DNA of 64,000 nt, taken from contig NZ_SGWV01000009.1 of assembly GCF_004216565.1 (NCBI RefSeq), positions 655,330-719,329 of the forward strand, read 5' to 3'. The position numbers and the translations under genes are program-made. Below are positions 11,177 through 20,226 of this stretch, in pieces. Position 1 is the stretch's first letter. The number at the start of each line of letters is the position of its first letter. The notes below the pieces were generated by a model. That model was not told the DNA's origin. It did not search any database and was given only the letters and a program-made list of their open reading frames with translations. The stretch is from Sphaerotilus mobilis (GTDB lineage: Bacteria > Pseudomonadota > Gammaproteobacteria > Burkholderiales > Burkholderiaceae_C).

Positions 11177-11838
11177 ACCTCGACTTCGCATTCTTCACGT
11201 CCGACGTCATCGGCAGCTTCGTCCTCAAGGGCCTGATCTTCTCGATCCAGCTCACGCTGGTCGCGATGGTCGGTGGCATCGTGCTGGGCACGCTGCTCGC
11301 GCTGATGCGCCTGTCGGGCAAGCCCTGGCTGGTGGTGCCGGCGGCGGCCTATGTCAACACCATGCGCAGCGTGCCGCTGGTGATGGTCATCCTGTGGTTC
11401 TTCCTGCTGATCCCGCTCTTGATCGGACGGCCGATGGGCGCGGAGCTGTCGGCCATCGTGACCTTCACGCTGTTCGAGGCGGCCTACTACTCGGAGATCA
11501 TGCGGGCGGGCATCCAGAGCGTCTCGCGCGGCCAGGTCCATGCGGGTTATGCGGTGGGCATGACCTATCGCCAGACCATGCAGACCATCGTGCTGCCGCA
11601 GGCCTTCCGCAACATGCTGCCGGTGCTGCTGACGCAGACCATCATCCTGTTCCAGGACACCTCGCTGGTCTACGCCATCGGCGCCTACGACCTGCTCAAG
11701 GGCTTCGAGGTCGCGGGCAAGAACTTCAACCGCCCCGTCGAAACCTACCTGGTCGCCGCTGGGGTGTATTTCGTCATCTGCTTCAGCCTGTCGATGCTGG
11801 TCAAGCGTCTGCAAGCCAAGATCCAAATCATCCGGTAA
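11173..11838 (+). CDS. gltK: Glutamate/aspartate ABC transporter, permease GltK
   Basis: This 221-residue permease has the polar amino acid ABC permease core, with RSVPLVMVILWFFLLIP in the middle and the EAA-type loop VHAGYAVGMTYRQTMQTIVL. It starts at a GTG overlapping the gltJ stop. Its C-terminal helix ends with VKRLQAKIQIIR. It partners GltJ in the membrane. The gap to gltL holds a type 2 palindromic repeat. Confidence 0.92.
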   Translation: MNLDFAFFTSDVIGSFVLKGLIFSIQLTLVAMVGGIVLGTLLALMRLSGKPWLVVPAAAYVNTMRSVPLVMVILWFFLLIPLLIGRPMGAELSAIVTFTLFEAAYYSEIMRAGIQSVSRGQVHAGYAVGMTYRQTMQTIVLPQAFRNMLPVLLTQTIILFQDTSLVYAIGAYDLLKGFEVAGKNFNRPVETYLVAAGVYFVICFSLSMLVKRLQAKIQIIR

Positions 11839-11841
11839 ATG

Positions 11842-11922
11842 AAGCCCCCGGCCGGGGTACCGACCGCCCCCCAGGGGGGCCTCGGCCCGCTTGGGGCGGC
11901 CCGGCGCAGGCCGAGCGCGCTA
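11842..11922. repeat. Palindromic intergenic repeat, type 2, between gltK and gltL
   Basis: Three GC palindromes lie in a row: CCCCCGGCCGGGG, CCCCCCAGGGGGG, and CGGCCCGCTTGGGGCGGCCCGG with its continuation GCGCAGGCCGAGCG. Related copies lie at 14555-14640 and, inside the hpd gene, at 39531-39577. This shared architecture is seen directly in the sequence. A function in termination or message stability is inference. Confidence 0.65.
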
Positions 11923-11935
11923 ACAGGAGTTCAAC

Positions 11936-12670
<735 letters not shown>

Positions 12671-12712
12671 GCGCGGCTGGCCGGCCGGCCCAGGGGCGGT
12701 GAAAATCGCCCG

Positions 12713-13765
12713 ATGAGCACGACCCACGCCCCCCAGACCCTCACGATCACCCGCCCGGACGACTGGCACCTGCACGTGCGCGATGGCGCCGCGCTGCAGG
12801 CCGTCGTGCCCGACACCGCCCGCCAGTTCGGCCGCGCGGTCATCATGCCCAACCTGCGCCCGCCGGTGACCACCACCGAGCAGGCCCTGGCCTACCGCGC
12901 GCGCATCGCCGCCGCCGTGCCAACCGGCGTGGACTTCACGCCGCTGATGACGCTCTACCTGACCGACAACACGCCGCCCGAGGAGATCGCGCGGGCCAAG
13001 GCCGCCGGCATCGTCGCGCTCAAGCTCTACCCGGCCGGGGCGACCACCAACAGCGATGCCGGCGTGTCCGACATCCGCAAGACCCATGCGACGCTGGAGG
13101 CGATGCAGCGCGAGGGCCTGCCGCTGCTGGTGCATGGCGAGGTGACCGATCCGGCGGTGGACATCTTCGACCGCGAGGCCGTCTTCATCGACCAGGTGAT
13201 GCGCCCGCTGCGGCGTGACTTCCCCGGCCTGAAGGTGGTGTTCGAGCACATCACCACCCAGGAGGCGGCCGAATACGTCGCCAGCGCCGACGCGCTGACC
13301 GCCGCGACGGTGACCGCGCACCACCTGCTCTACAACCGCAACGCCATCTTCACCGGCGGCCTGCGGCCCCACTACTACTGCTTGCCGGTGCTCAAGCGCG
13401 AGCGCCACCGCGGGGCGCTGGTGCGCGCGGTCACGTCCGGCAGCCCGAAGTTCTTCCTCGGCACCGACAGCGCGCCGCACCCGGCCCACCTGAAGGAACA
13501 CGCCGCCGCCTGCGCCGGCTGCTACACGGCGCTCAGCGCGCTGGAGCTGTATGCCCAGGCCTTCGAGACCGCCGGTGCGCTCGACCGCCTGGAAGGCTTC
13601 GCCAGCGTGTTCGGCCCGGCCTTCTACGGCCTGCCGCGCAACGCCGGCACGGTCACCCTGGCGCGCGAGCCCTGGCAGTTGCCCGAGACGCTCGCCTTCG
13701 GCGATGCCCAGCTCAAGCCCTTGCGTGGCGGCGAGACGCTGGACTGGCGGCTCGTGACAGCCTGA
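12713..13765 (+). CDS. pyrC: Dihydroorotase, class II
   Basis: This 350-residue zinc amidohydrolase closes N-carbamoyl-aspartate to dihydroorotate in pyrimidine synthesis. The metal-binding HxH is H19/H21 in [10 protein letters not shown], the carboxylated lysine is K104 in [10 protein letters not shown], and the aspartate motif is FLGTDSAPH near residue 255. The length matches E. coli PyrC. It follows gltL after 42 bases, but the pathways are unrelated, so the linkage may be only positional. Confidence 0.95.
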   Translation: MSTTHAPQTLTITRPDDWHLHVRDGAALQAVVPDTARQFGRAVIMPNLRPPVTTTEQALAYRARIAAAVPTGVDFTPLMTLYLTDNTPPEEIARAKAAGIVALKLYPAGATTNSDAGVSDIRKTHATLEAMQREGLPLLVHGEVTDPAVDIFDREAVFIDQVMRPLRRDFPGLKVVFEHITTQEAAEYVASADALTAATVTAHHLLYNRNAIFTGGLRPHYYCLPVLKRERHRGALVRAVTSGSPKFFLGTDSAPHPAHLKEHAAACAGCYTALSALELYAQAFETAGALDRLEGFASVFGPAFYGLPRNAGTVTLAREPWQLPETLAFGDAQLKPLRGGETLDWRLVTA

Positions 13766-13774
13766 TGTCGAGGC

Positions 13775-13874
13775 CTTGCCAAGGCCAGCGACCAGAGTTT
13801 TCGCTTGGGATTCTTGGCAAGTCTGAAGGAGATGGTTAGGCTGGCCCTTCCGTGCGAAACGTGAGATTTCGCAC
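13775..13874. promoter_or_regulatory. Two inverted repeats upstream of the lipoprotein gene
   Basis: CTTGCCAAG (13775-13783) and CTTGGCAAG (13813-13821) form a 9-bp inverted repeat. Closer to the gene, GTGCGAAA (13852-13859) and TTTCGCAC (13867-13874) form a perfect 8-bp hairpin with a 7-base loop, ending 22 bases before the ATG. The first could be an operator or the pyrC transcript end. The second would lie in the 5' untranslated region. No T-tract follows either. Confidence 0.4.
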
Positions 13875-13896
13875 GCCCCACAACGAGGAGCCTCCC

Positions 13897-14550
13897 ATGA
13901 CCCGATCTACCCCTTTGCGCCTGGCTGGCGTTGCCGTCGCCCTGGCCGCCCTGTCGGCCTGCAGCACGCCGATGCAGTCGACCAGCCCGATGAGCTTCTT
14001 CATCACCAGCGCCAACCCCGGCAAGGGTGGTGACCTGGGCGGCCTGGCCGGTGCCGATGCGCACTGCCAGAAGCTGGCCACCGAGGCCGGTGCCGGCGGC
14101 AAGACCTGGCGCGCCTACCTGAGCACCTCGACGGCCGATGGCGTGGGTCTGATCCACGCCCGCGACCGCATCGGCAAGGGCCCGTGGCAGAACGCCCAGG
14201 GCATCGTCGTCGCCAACAGCGTGGCCGAGCTGCACGGCACCAACAACCTCAACAAGCAGACCGCGCTGACCGAGAAGGGTGCCGTCGTGAACGGCCGTGG
14301 CGACACGCCCAACCTGCACGACATCCTGACGGGCTCCAACCCGGACGGCACCGCTGCCGGACACACCTGCGGCAACTGGACCTCGCCGGACGTCGGCGCC
14401 GCCATCGTCGGCCACCACGACCGCCAGGGCCTGAACACCTCGCCGCCGATGCTGAGCTGGAGCACCTCGCACCCGACGCGCGGCTGCACGATCCCGGCCT
14501 TCAACTCGACCGGCGGCGGTGGCTTGTACTACTGCTTTGCCGTGAATTGA
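13897..14550 (+). CDS. Secreted lipoprotein, lectin-like domain
   Basis: This 217-residue protein has a lipoprotein signal peptide. A hydrophobic run ends in LSAC, giving C22 as the lipidated residue, after which S23 favours the outer membrane. The mature part begins with FFITSANPGKGGDLGGLAGAD and continues with TWRAYLSTS, NWTS and a C-terminal GGGLYYCFAVN. This pattern occurs in Burkholderiales proteins described as lectin or collagen XVIII/endostatin-like; the substrate is unknown. GAGGAG at 13885-13890 fixes the start. A perfect hairpin just upstream may regulate it. Confidence 0.7.
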   Translation: MTRSTPLRLAGVAVALAALSACSTPMQSTSPMSFFITSANPGKGGDLGGLAGADAHCQKLATEAGAGGKTWRAYLSTSTADGVGLIHARDRIGKGPWQNAQGIVVANSVAELHGTNNLNKQTALTEKGAVVNGRGDTPNLHDILTGSNPDGTAAGHTCGNWTSPDVGAAIVGHHDRQGLNTSPPMLSWSTSHPTRGCTIPAFNSTGGGGLYYCFAVN

Positions 14551-14554
14551 CGGC

Positions 14555-14640
14555 ACCCGGTCGACGGGTACGTCGACCACCCGCCGGGCGGGTCTCGGCC
14601 GCCTTGGGGCGGCCCGGCGGCGGCTGAGGAGGTGACGGCA
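14555..14640. repeat. Palindromic intergenic repeat, type 2 variant
   Basis: CCCGCCGGGCGGG is followed by CTCGGCCGCCTTGGGGCGGCCCGGCGGCGGCTGAG (quoted here in parts: CTCGGCCGCCTTGGGG, then CGGCCCGGCGGCGGCTGAG). A short direct repeat, GGCACCCGGTCGAC, flanks it at 14552 and 14638. The element lies between the convergent lipoprotein and alaC genes and could serve as a two-way transcription stop. Confidence 0.55.
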
Positions 14641-14664
14641 CCCGGTCGACCTTCGACGCTGGTT

Positions 14665-15897
14665 TCAGGCGGGCGCTGGGGCGTCCGCCTTGAGCATGGC
14701 CTTGATGCCGCGCACGGCCTGGCGGATGCGGCCTTCGTTCTCGATCAGGGCGAAGCGCACGTGGCCGTCGCCGTGGTCGCCGAAGCCGATGCCGGGGCTG
14801 ACGCAGACCTTGGCGCGTTCGAGCAGCAGGCGCGCGAATTCGAGCGAGCCGAGGTGGGCATAACGCGGCGGGATCGGGGCCCAGATGTACATCGAGGCCT
14901 TCGGGCTTTCGACCGCCCAGCCCGCTTCGTTGAGGCCCTTGGCCAGCACGTCGCGGCGCTTCTGGTAGGTCGCGGCGATGTCCTTGACGCATTGCTGGTC
15001 GCCCTCCAGCGCGGCGATCGCGGCCACCTGCACCGGCGTGAAACTGCCGTAGTCGTGGTAGCTCTTGATGCGCGCCAGCGCATGCACCAGGTCCGGGTTG
15101 CCGACCATGAAGCCGATGCGCCAGCCGGCCATGTTGTAGCTCTTGCTGAGCGTGAAGAACTCGACCGCCACGTCCTTCGCACCGGGCACCTGCATGATGC
15201 TGGGCGCCTGCCAGCCGTCATAGACGATGTCGGCATAGGCCAGGTCGTGCACGACCAGGATGTCGTGCTTGCGGGCCAGCGCGATGACACGCTCGAAGAA
15301 GCCGAGTTCGACGCACTGCGCCGTCGGGTTGCTCGGGAAGCCCAGCACGATCATCTTGGGCTTGGGGTAGCTGCCTCGGATGGCGCGCTCCAGCTCGGCG
15401 AAGAACTGCGCCCCGTCGACATCGCCCGGCGTGATCGGCACCGAGCGGATGTCGGCCCCGGCGATCACCGCGCCATAGATGTGGATCGGATAGCTCGGGT
15501 CCGGCACCAGCACGGTGTCGCCACGGTCCAGCGTGGCGAGCATCAGGTGGGCGAGGCCTTCCTTGGAGCCGATCGTGACGATGGCCTCCTTGTCGGCGTC
15601 GATGGCCACGCCGTAGCGGTCCTGATACCAGTGGCTGATGGCGCGGCGCAGGCGCGGGATGCCCTTGCTGGCCGAGTAGCCGTGCGTGTCGGGCCGTTGC
15701 GCGACCTCGCACAGCTTGGCCACGATGTGTGGCGGCGTGGCCCCATCGGGGTTGCCCATGCTGAGGTCGATGATGTCCTCGCCCCGACGCCGCGCCGCGA
15801 GCTTGAGCTCGGCCGTGATGTTGAAGACGTAGGGGGGAAGGCGGTCGATGCGCGCGAAGCGGCGCTTGCCAGGGCTGGCAACCGAAGAGGAAGACAT
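14665..15897 (-). CDS. alaC: Alanine-type aminotransferase, AlaC family
   Basis: This 410-residue fold-type I PLP aminotransferase probably makes alanine from pyruvate with glutamate. Motifs include [20 protein letters not shown] near the N-terminus, [23 protein letters not shown], and the PLP lysine K252 in [15 protein letters not shown]. These match the AlaC (YfdZ) group. The start at 15897 gives [14 protein letters not shown]; an upstream extension of 32 codons is compositionally poor. It is divergent from the Nudix gene, with 182 bases between starts. Confidence 0.88.
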   Translation of the reverse strand: MSSSSVASPGKRRFARIDRLPPYVFNITAELKLAARRRGEDIIDLSMGNPDGATPPHIVAKLCEVAQRPDTHGYSASKGIPRLRRAISHWYQDRYGVAIDADKEAIVTIGSKEGLAHLMLATLDRGDTVLVPDPSYPIHIYGAVIAGADIRSVPITPGDVDGAQFFAELERAIRGSYPKPKMIVLGFPSNPTAQCVELGFFERVIALARKHDILVVHDLAYADIVYDGWQAPSIMQVPGAKDVAVEFFTLSKSYNMAGWRIGFMVGNPDLVHALARIKSYHDYGSFTPVQVAAIAALEGDQQCVKDIAATYQKRRDVLAKGLNEAGWAVESPKASMYIWAPIPPRYAHLGSLEFARLLLERAKVCVSPGIGFGDHGDGHVRFALIENEGRIRQAVRGIKAMLKADAPAPA

Positions 15898-16079
15898 GAC
15901 GATGACTTTCACGTGAGCGCCCGGAACCGTCCGAGCGACGTGGCCGTGTGGCACGGCCGAGGCGGATGCTAAGCGACGTCCGGCCGGTCGCACCAGCCCG
16001 TCTCAACCCCGCATCCGTGGTGGGCCCGCCACGCCAGAATCGAGCGATCCATCCCGATCCGACATCCGGAGACCCGCCG

Positions 16080-16955
16080 ATGATCCCGACCACCTGGCCC
16101 GCACGTTGGCCCTGCCTGCCGGCCGCGCAGGCCCATGACGAGACCTTGCGCCTGCCCTTCACCATCGCCGGCGAACTCGCCGGCAGCGTGCGACGTGAGC
16201 ACATCGAAGCGATCGGTGACCTGTTGCCGCAACGCGCCGGCTGGCGTCTGTCGAGCACCGAGGGCGTCGCGTTGGACCTGCCGCGCGAGGCCCGCGACGA
16301 GGCGCTGGTGGCCATCAACATCGCCTTGCGCGACGCCGGCCACATCCGCGCCTGGCGCGGCGAGCCCTATGCCGTCTTCACGCGGCCGGGCGCGACACCG
16401 TTGGCCATCATCGAACGGGCCGCCGCGCGCTTCTGGGGCACCAGCACGCTGGGCGCCCATGCGACCGGCTACGTGGCCGATGAACACGGGCCGATCACGC
16501 ATCTGTGGATCGCGCGGCGGGCACTGAGCAAGGCGGTCGACCCCGGCAAGCTCGACAACCTCGTCGGCGGCGGTGTGCCCTGGCCGCAGAGCCCCTTCGA
16601 GACCCTCGTGCGCGAAGGCTGGGAAGAGGCCGGTCTGGCACCCGAGCGCATGCGCTGCGCCGTGCCCGGTCGTGTCATGCACCTGCGCTGCGACATCCCC
16701 GAGGGCCTGCAGGTCGAATGGCTGCACAGCCATGAACTGCGGCTCGCGCCCGGCGAGGTGCCGGTCAATCAGGACGGCGAGGTCGGCGAGTTCCTCTGCC
16801 TGCCGGTGGCCGAAGCGCTGGAGCGTGCCGCCGGCATCGAGATGACGGTCGACGCCGCGCTGGTGACGCTGGACTTCGCGCTGCGCCACGGCCTGATCGA
16901 GGCCGCCGAGGCGGTCGCGCTGACGCGCCAGATCGACGCGATCAGCGTGGCCTGA
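16080..16955 (+). CDS. Nudix hydrolase with N-terminal DUF4743 domain
   Basis: This 291-residue protein has two parts. The first 120 residues resemble DUF4743, which accompanies Nudix domains in proteins related to the N-terminal half of yeast thiamine pyrophosphokinase Tnr3. The Nudix box follows as GGGVPWPQSPFETLVREGWEEAGL (GGGVPWPQ, then REGWEEAGL), with the catalytic glutamates present. The likely reaction is hydrolysis of a nucleoside diphosphate derivative or oxidised thiamine diphosphate. CCGGAGA upstream supports the start at 16080. Confidence 0.85.
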   Translation: MIPTTWPARWPCLPAAQAHDETLRLPFTIAGELAGSVRREHIEAIGDLLPQRAGWRLSSTEGVALDLPREARDEALVAINIALRDAGHIRAWRGEPYAVFTRPGATPLAIIERAAARFWGTSTLGAHATGYVADEHGPITHLWIARRALSKAVDPGKLDNLVGGGVPWPQSPFETLVREGWEEAGLAPERMRCAVPGRVMHLRCDIPEGLQVEWLHSHELRLAPGEVPVNQDGEVGEFLCLPVAEALERAAGIEMTVDAALVTLDFALRHGLIEAAEAVALTRQIDAISVA

Positions 16956-16973
16956 AGGACAGCCTCCGCTGGC

Positions 16974-17726
16974 TCAGAGGATGAGCCAGCGCCCCCAGTC
17001 GGCGGCCGGCGGCAAGGGGCCGTCCAGCAGCTTCAGCATCTTCCAGACCACCGTTGTCGTGGTGTCGTAGACGGTGCAGCCGTGGCGGCGTTCCCAGCCG
17101 GCGGCCCGGTCGGTCGAGACCAGGTTGGTGCAGTAGGGCACGACCGCATCGGGCCGGCTCGCCGCGACCTCAGCCACCAGCGCATCGAGCTGGGCGCCGG
17201 TGACGGTGCCGAAGCTGAAGTTGTCGTGGATGCCCAGGTGCCGCTCGGCCACGGTCTCGATGCCGATCTCGCGGTAGTGGGCCACGATGCGGGCCTGCAC
17301 GTCAGCGGTGTAGGGCGTGACCAGCGCGAGCCGCCGCACGCCGTCGGCCAGCAGACGCTCGTTGAGCGCGAGGATGGACGTGGTGGCGCGGATGCCGGTG
17401 GCCGCCTCGATGCGCGCGCACAGCTCGACGTCGGTGTCAAAGCCGCGCCAGCCGGCCGCCGTGCCGCTCCAGCCAATGGCGTCGACCCGCGCATCGGCCA
17501 GCAGCTCGGCGGCGGCCAGCATGGGTGCCGGATCGAACTGACCCAGCGCCCCGGCGCCCAGGCCGATGTGGGTGACGCGAAAGCGCGAGAAGTGCGCCGT
17601 CACGCCCGGCAGCGTCGACACCATCGCGCTGGTCAGCGGCTCCAGCGCCGTGTTGGACGAGGGCGTCAGGATGCCCAGGCGCAGCCGGCGCGGTGTCGGG
17701 GCGTCGGTGGATTCATTCGTGTTCAT
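16974..17726 (-). CDS. Maleate isomerase / arylmalonate decarboxylase-like protein
   Basis: This 250-residue member of the Asp/Glu racemase superfamily begins its core with LRLGILTPSSNTALEP, as in maleate cis-trans isomerases and arylmalonate decarboxylase. The second cysteine is present as C199 in VVPYCTNLVS. The first cysteine position, normally CTSGS-like, reads GWSGTAAGW (86-91) and has no cysteine. Single-cysteine members are known as decarboxylases (arylmalonate decarboxylase), so decarboxylation is as likely as isomerisation. Its ATG overlaps the stop of the MFS gene (ATGA, 17723-17726), implying coupled translation and a shared substrate. Confidence 0.75.
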   Translation of the reverse strand: MNTNESTDAPTPRRLRLGILTPSSNTALEPLTSAMVSTLPGVTAHFSRFRVTHIGLGAGALGQFDPAPMLAAAELLADARVDAIGWSGTAAGWRGFDTDVELCARIEAATGIRATTSILALNERLLADGVRRLALVTPYTADVQARIVAHYREIGIETVAERHLGIHDNFSFGTVTGAQLDALVAEVAASRPDAVVPYCTNLVSTDRAAGWERRHGCTVYDTTTTVVWKMLKLLDGPLPPAADWGRWLIL

Positions 17727-18982
17727 CGGGGTTTCCGGTCGACAGACATCCAGGACAAAGCCAGCAAGGCCACGCATGCGCAGGCCGCCAGCAGCAGCAG
17801 CCCGACCCACACCGCCGTGGTGTCGCCACCTGGCGCCCAGGCGAACAGCAGCGGCGCGACGGTCAGGCCCAGGTAGCCGTGGCCGAGCATGCGGCCGGAC
17901 CAGGCGCCGGCCCGCGCCGGCCCGGCCAGCCGGCTGATCTCGGCCACCAGCAGGCCGTTCCAGCCGCTCGCGCTGGCACCGAGCGCCAGCATCAGGACCG
18001 CGAAGACCAGCGGCTGCGCCTGCGACAGCCCAGGCTGCAACACCAGCGCCGCGCCGCTCGCGGCGGCCAGCAGGCCGATGGCGGCGATCAGCCCGGCCGC
18101 CCGGCCGTGGGCCGGCAGCAGCCAGCCCCAGCCCAGTCGCCCGGCCAGGCCACCGGCCTGCGCCGCGGCCAGCCAGCCGGCGGCGGCCAGCGGCGTCAAC
18201 GACCAGTGCGCCACCGCGTGGCTGAGCAGGAAGACGTTCAGGCTCATCTGCAGCGCCGACAAGGCCAGCACCGCCAGGGCCAGGCCTTGCACGGTGGCGC
18301 TGAACCAGCGGGTCGCAGCGGGCGCGTCGGCAGGGGCTTCTGGCTGGCTCATGGACTGAGCCACTCCCGTGTCGACCGCTACCTCACGCCGTCCGCACCC
18401 GAGACAAGCCAGCGCCACCGCCAACGCCAGCACGGCAGCGACCGCGAAGGGCAGGCGCGGGTGCAGCAGCCACAGCGCTGGCAGGCTCAGCGAACCGGCG
18501 ATGGCACCCAGCTGGTTGCCGGTCTGCCGCCAGGAGAAGACGCGGGCGCGCGGCGCGGGGGCCAGGTGCCGCGTCGCGACCGACAGCAGCGCGGCGCTGG
18601 CCGGCGTCTCCGGGCCGAAGGCGAGGCCGAAACACAGCACCGCGAACAACGCGGCGTCCGGGCCGATGACGGCGAGCGCGGCCAAGCCCAGGGCCACGGC
18701 GGCGGCACAGGCCGCCGCCAGCGTCCAGCCACCCAGACGGCGCAACAAGGCACCCGCCGCGAAAGCCGCCAGCGCGCCGCTGCCAAACAGCAGCAGACTG
18801 AGCTGGCTCAGCCGCGCCACCGGCAGGCCCAGCTGCGGTGCCAGCGTCGCCAGCGAGAACAGGCCGAGCGCGACCACGGCCTGCAGCGCCGTCATCGCCG
18901 CCAACGTGGCGGCCAGTCCGACCGGGGATCCGACCGGAGATCCGACGGGCGATGCGATGTGCGGCGGGCGCGCTTCCTGCAT
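17723..18982 (-). CDS. Major facilitator superfamily transporter
   Basis: This roughly 419-residue membrane protein has 12 predicted hydrophobic segments and the usual two-half MFS layout. A cytoplasmic loop rich in Gly-Arg occurs after the second helix (LLRRLGGW), with a second copy in the other half. The start is set at MQEARPPHIASP, followed by a short GSPVGSPVGSPVG repeat encoded by tandem DNA copies at about 18926-18955. It is translationally coupled to the downstream isomerase/decarboxylase-like gene and probably imports its dicarboxylate-type substrate. The gene is divergent from uraH, with 59 bases between starts. Confidence 0.8.
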   Translation of the reverse strand: MQEARPPHIASPVGSPVGSPVGLAATLAAMTALQAVVALGLFSLATLAPQLGLPVARLSQLSLLLFGSGALAAFAAGALLRRLGGWTLAAACAAAVALGLAALAVIGPDAALFAVLCFGLAFGPETPASAALLSVATRHLAPAPRARVFSWRQTGNQLGAIAGSLSLPALWLLHPRLPFAVAAVLALAVALACLGCGRREVAVDTGVAQSMSQPEAPADAPAATRWFSATVQGLALAVLALSALQMSLNVFLLSHAVAHWSLTPLAAAGWLAAAQAGGLAGRLGWGWLLPAHGRAAGLIAAIGLLAAASGAALVLQPGLSQAQPLVFAVLMLALGASASGWNGLLVAEISRLAGPARAGAWSGRMLGHGYLGLTVAPLLFAWAPGGDTTAVWVGLLLLAACACVALLALSWMSVDRKPR

Positions 18983-19041
18983 CGGGCTCAAGACGGCACC
19001 ATGGCCTTCCCGTCCGACCGACCCCTTGAAGGAGAACCTCG

Positions 19042-19428
19042 ATGAACACGACTGTTGCGCCCGCAGGCGGCATCTCCCTGCATGCCGTCGACGTGGCCCG
19101 TGGCGTGCCCGCGCAAGGCCTGCTGGCCGAGCTGTGGCTGCTGCCACCGGAGGCCGACGCCGGTGCGGCGCCGCGCTGCATCGCCGCCGGCCCGGTCGGC
19201 GCCAACGGCCAGCTCGATCACCCCTGCGTGCGCGGCGAGGGCATCGTCGCCGGGCTCTACGAGGCCCGCTTCCACGTTGGCGCCCATCTGCGCGAGGCGG
19301 TCGGCCCGCAGGCCAGTCCCTTCCTCGATGTGGTGCCCTTCCGTTTCCGCTTGACCGAGGTGGCTCAGCATGTGCACCTGCCCTTCAAGTTCACGCCCTG
19401 GGGCTATTCGTTGTTTCGCGGGGTCTGA
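19042..19428 (+). CDS. uraH: 5-hydroxyisourate hydrolase (transthyretin-like)
   Basis: This 128-residue transthyretin-like enzyme hydrolyses 5-hydroxyisourate to OHCU in urate degradation. The N-terminal strand GISLHAVDVARGVPAQGL carries the active-site histidine and the C-terminal strand ends HVHLPFKFTPWGYSLFRGV. The usual C-terminal tetrapeptide YRGS is replaced by FRGV, a mild deviation at a catalytically important end. AAGGAG precedes the ATG. Its 3' end overlaps the convergent racemase-like gene by 25 bases. The nearby hydantoinase and racemase-like genes suggest a purine/ureide context. Confidence 0.88.
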   Translation: MNTTVAPAGGISLHAVDVARGVPAQGLLAELWLLPPEADAGAAPRCIAAGPVGANGQLDHPCVRGEGIVAGLYEARFHVGAHLREAVGPQASPFLDVVPFRFRLTEVAQHVHLPFKFTPWGYSLFRGV

Positions 19429-20210
19429 GGCGACGCCTGCTGCAAGCGGGCCTGTGCGACCCGCTCGGCGCCGTCGGCGAGCAGGCGGACGATGGCGTCC
19501 GGCAAGCCGGCATTGGCCTTGAGCGGCGGTGGCGCGCCGCCGCCTGCGACGGCGGGCGCGGGCCGCTGACGCACCAGCGCGCTGGCCTGCCGCACGGCGC
19601 TGCCGACCCCGTCGACCACCGGCACCGGCAGGCGCGCCTCGATCTGTCGGGCCAGCCCGGCCAGTGGCGCGCCAGCCAGGATCAGCACCTCGGCGCCGTC
19701 CTCGTGCACGGCGCGTTCGCACAGGGCCAGCAGGGCATCGGCGTGCTCGTCGCCGATGCGGTCGATGCGCCCGAGGGTCTGGTCCAGTGCGCGGATGCTG
19801 GCCAGCCGGTCAAGCTGGCCCAGCTCGCGCACGACCTCGCGGTACCAGGCCTGGATGCGCTGCGAGATCGCGATGATCGAGACCCGCCGGCCCAGCAGCA
19901 TCGAGCTTGCCAGCGCTGCCTCGGTCAGGCCGATGACGGGCACCGGCAGGGCCTCGCGCAGGGCCGCGACACCCGGGTCGCCGAAGGCGGCGACGATCAC
20001 CGCGTCGTGGCCGGCATGGTCGGCGGCGGCGATCTGGGCGGTGGCCCAGGCACCGATCAGGGCTTCGAAGCGGGTCTCGATGTAGGCCACGCCCAAGGGC
20101 GCCGTGCGCATCGTCAACACGGTGCCGGGCTCGGCGCTGCGGCGGGCTTCTGCCTCGATCAGCGCGGTCACGCCAGTCGAGATGTTGGGGTTGATGACCA
20201 GCAGGCGCAT
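19404..20210 (-). CDS. Asp/Glu/hydantoin racemase family protein lacking both catalytic cysteines
   Basis: This 268-residue protein begins MRLLVINPNISTGVT, the classic opening of hydantoin/allantoin racemases. The two positions that carry catalytic cysteines in that family are altered: VIVAAFGDPG has alanine (A75) where the usual motif has CFGDPG, and LILAGAPLAGLA has glycine (G180) in place of the cysteine of LGCAGMAG. The only cysteine is C164, away from both motifs. It ends the importer-hydantoinase operon, 16 bases after the hydantoinase stop. It may be a racemase descendant with another mechanism or a binding role. Confidence 0.8.
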   Translation of the reverse strand: MRLLVINPNISTGVTALIEAEARRSAEPGTVLTMRTAPLGVAYIETRFEALIGAWATAQIAAADHAGHDAVIVAAFGDPGVAALREALPVPVIGLTEAALASSMLLGRRVSIIAISQRIQAWYREVVRELGQLDRLASIRALDQTLGRIDRIGDEHADALLALCERAVHEDGAEVLILAGAPLAGLARQIEARLPVPVVDGVGSAVRQASALVRQRPAPAVAGGGAPPPLKANAGLPDAIVRLLADGAERVAQARLQQASPQTPRNNE

Positions 20211-20226
20211 CGTGTCGGCCGCCGCG

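Noticed and set aside
15942..15958. GGCCGTG/CACGGCC hairpin between alaC and the Nudix gene
   Set aside because: It is a 7-bp stem without T-run, between divergent starts where a terminator is not expected. It is too short to claim a function.
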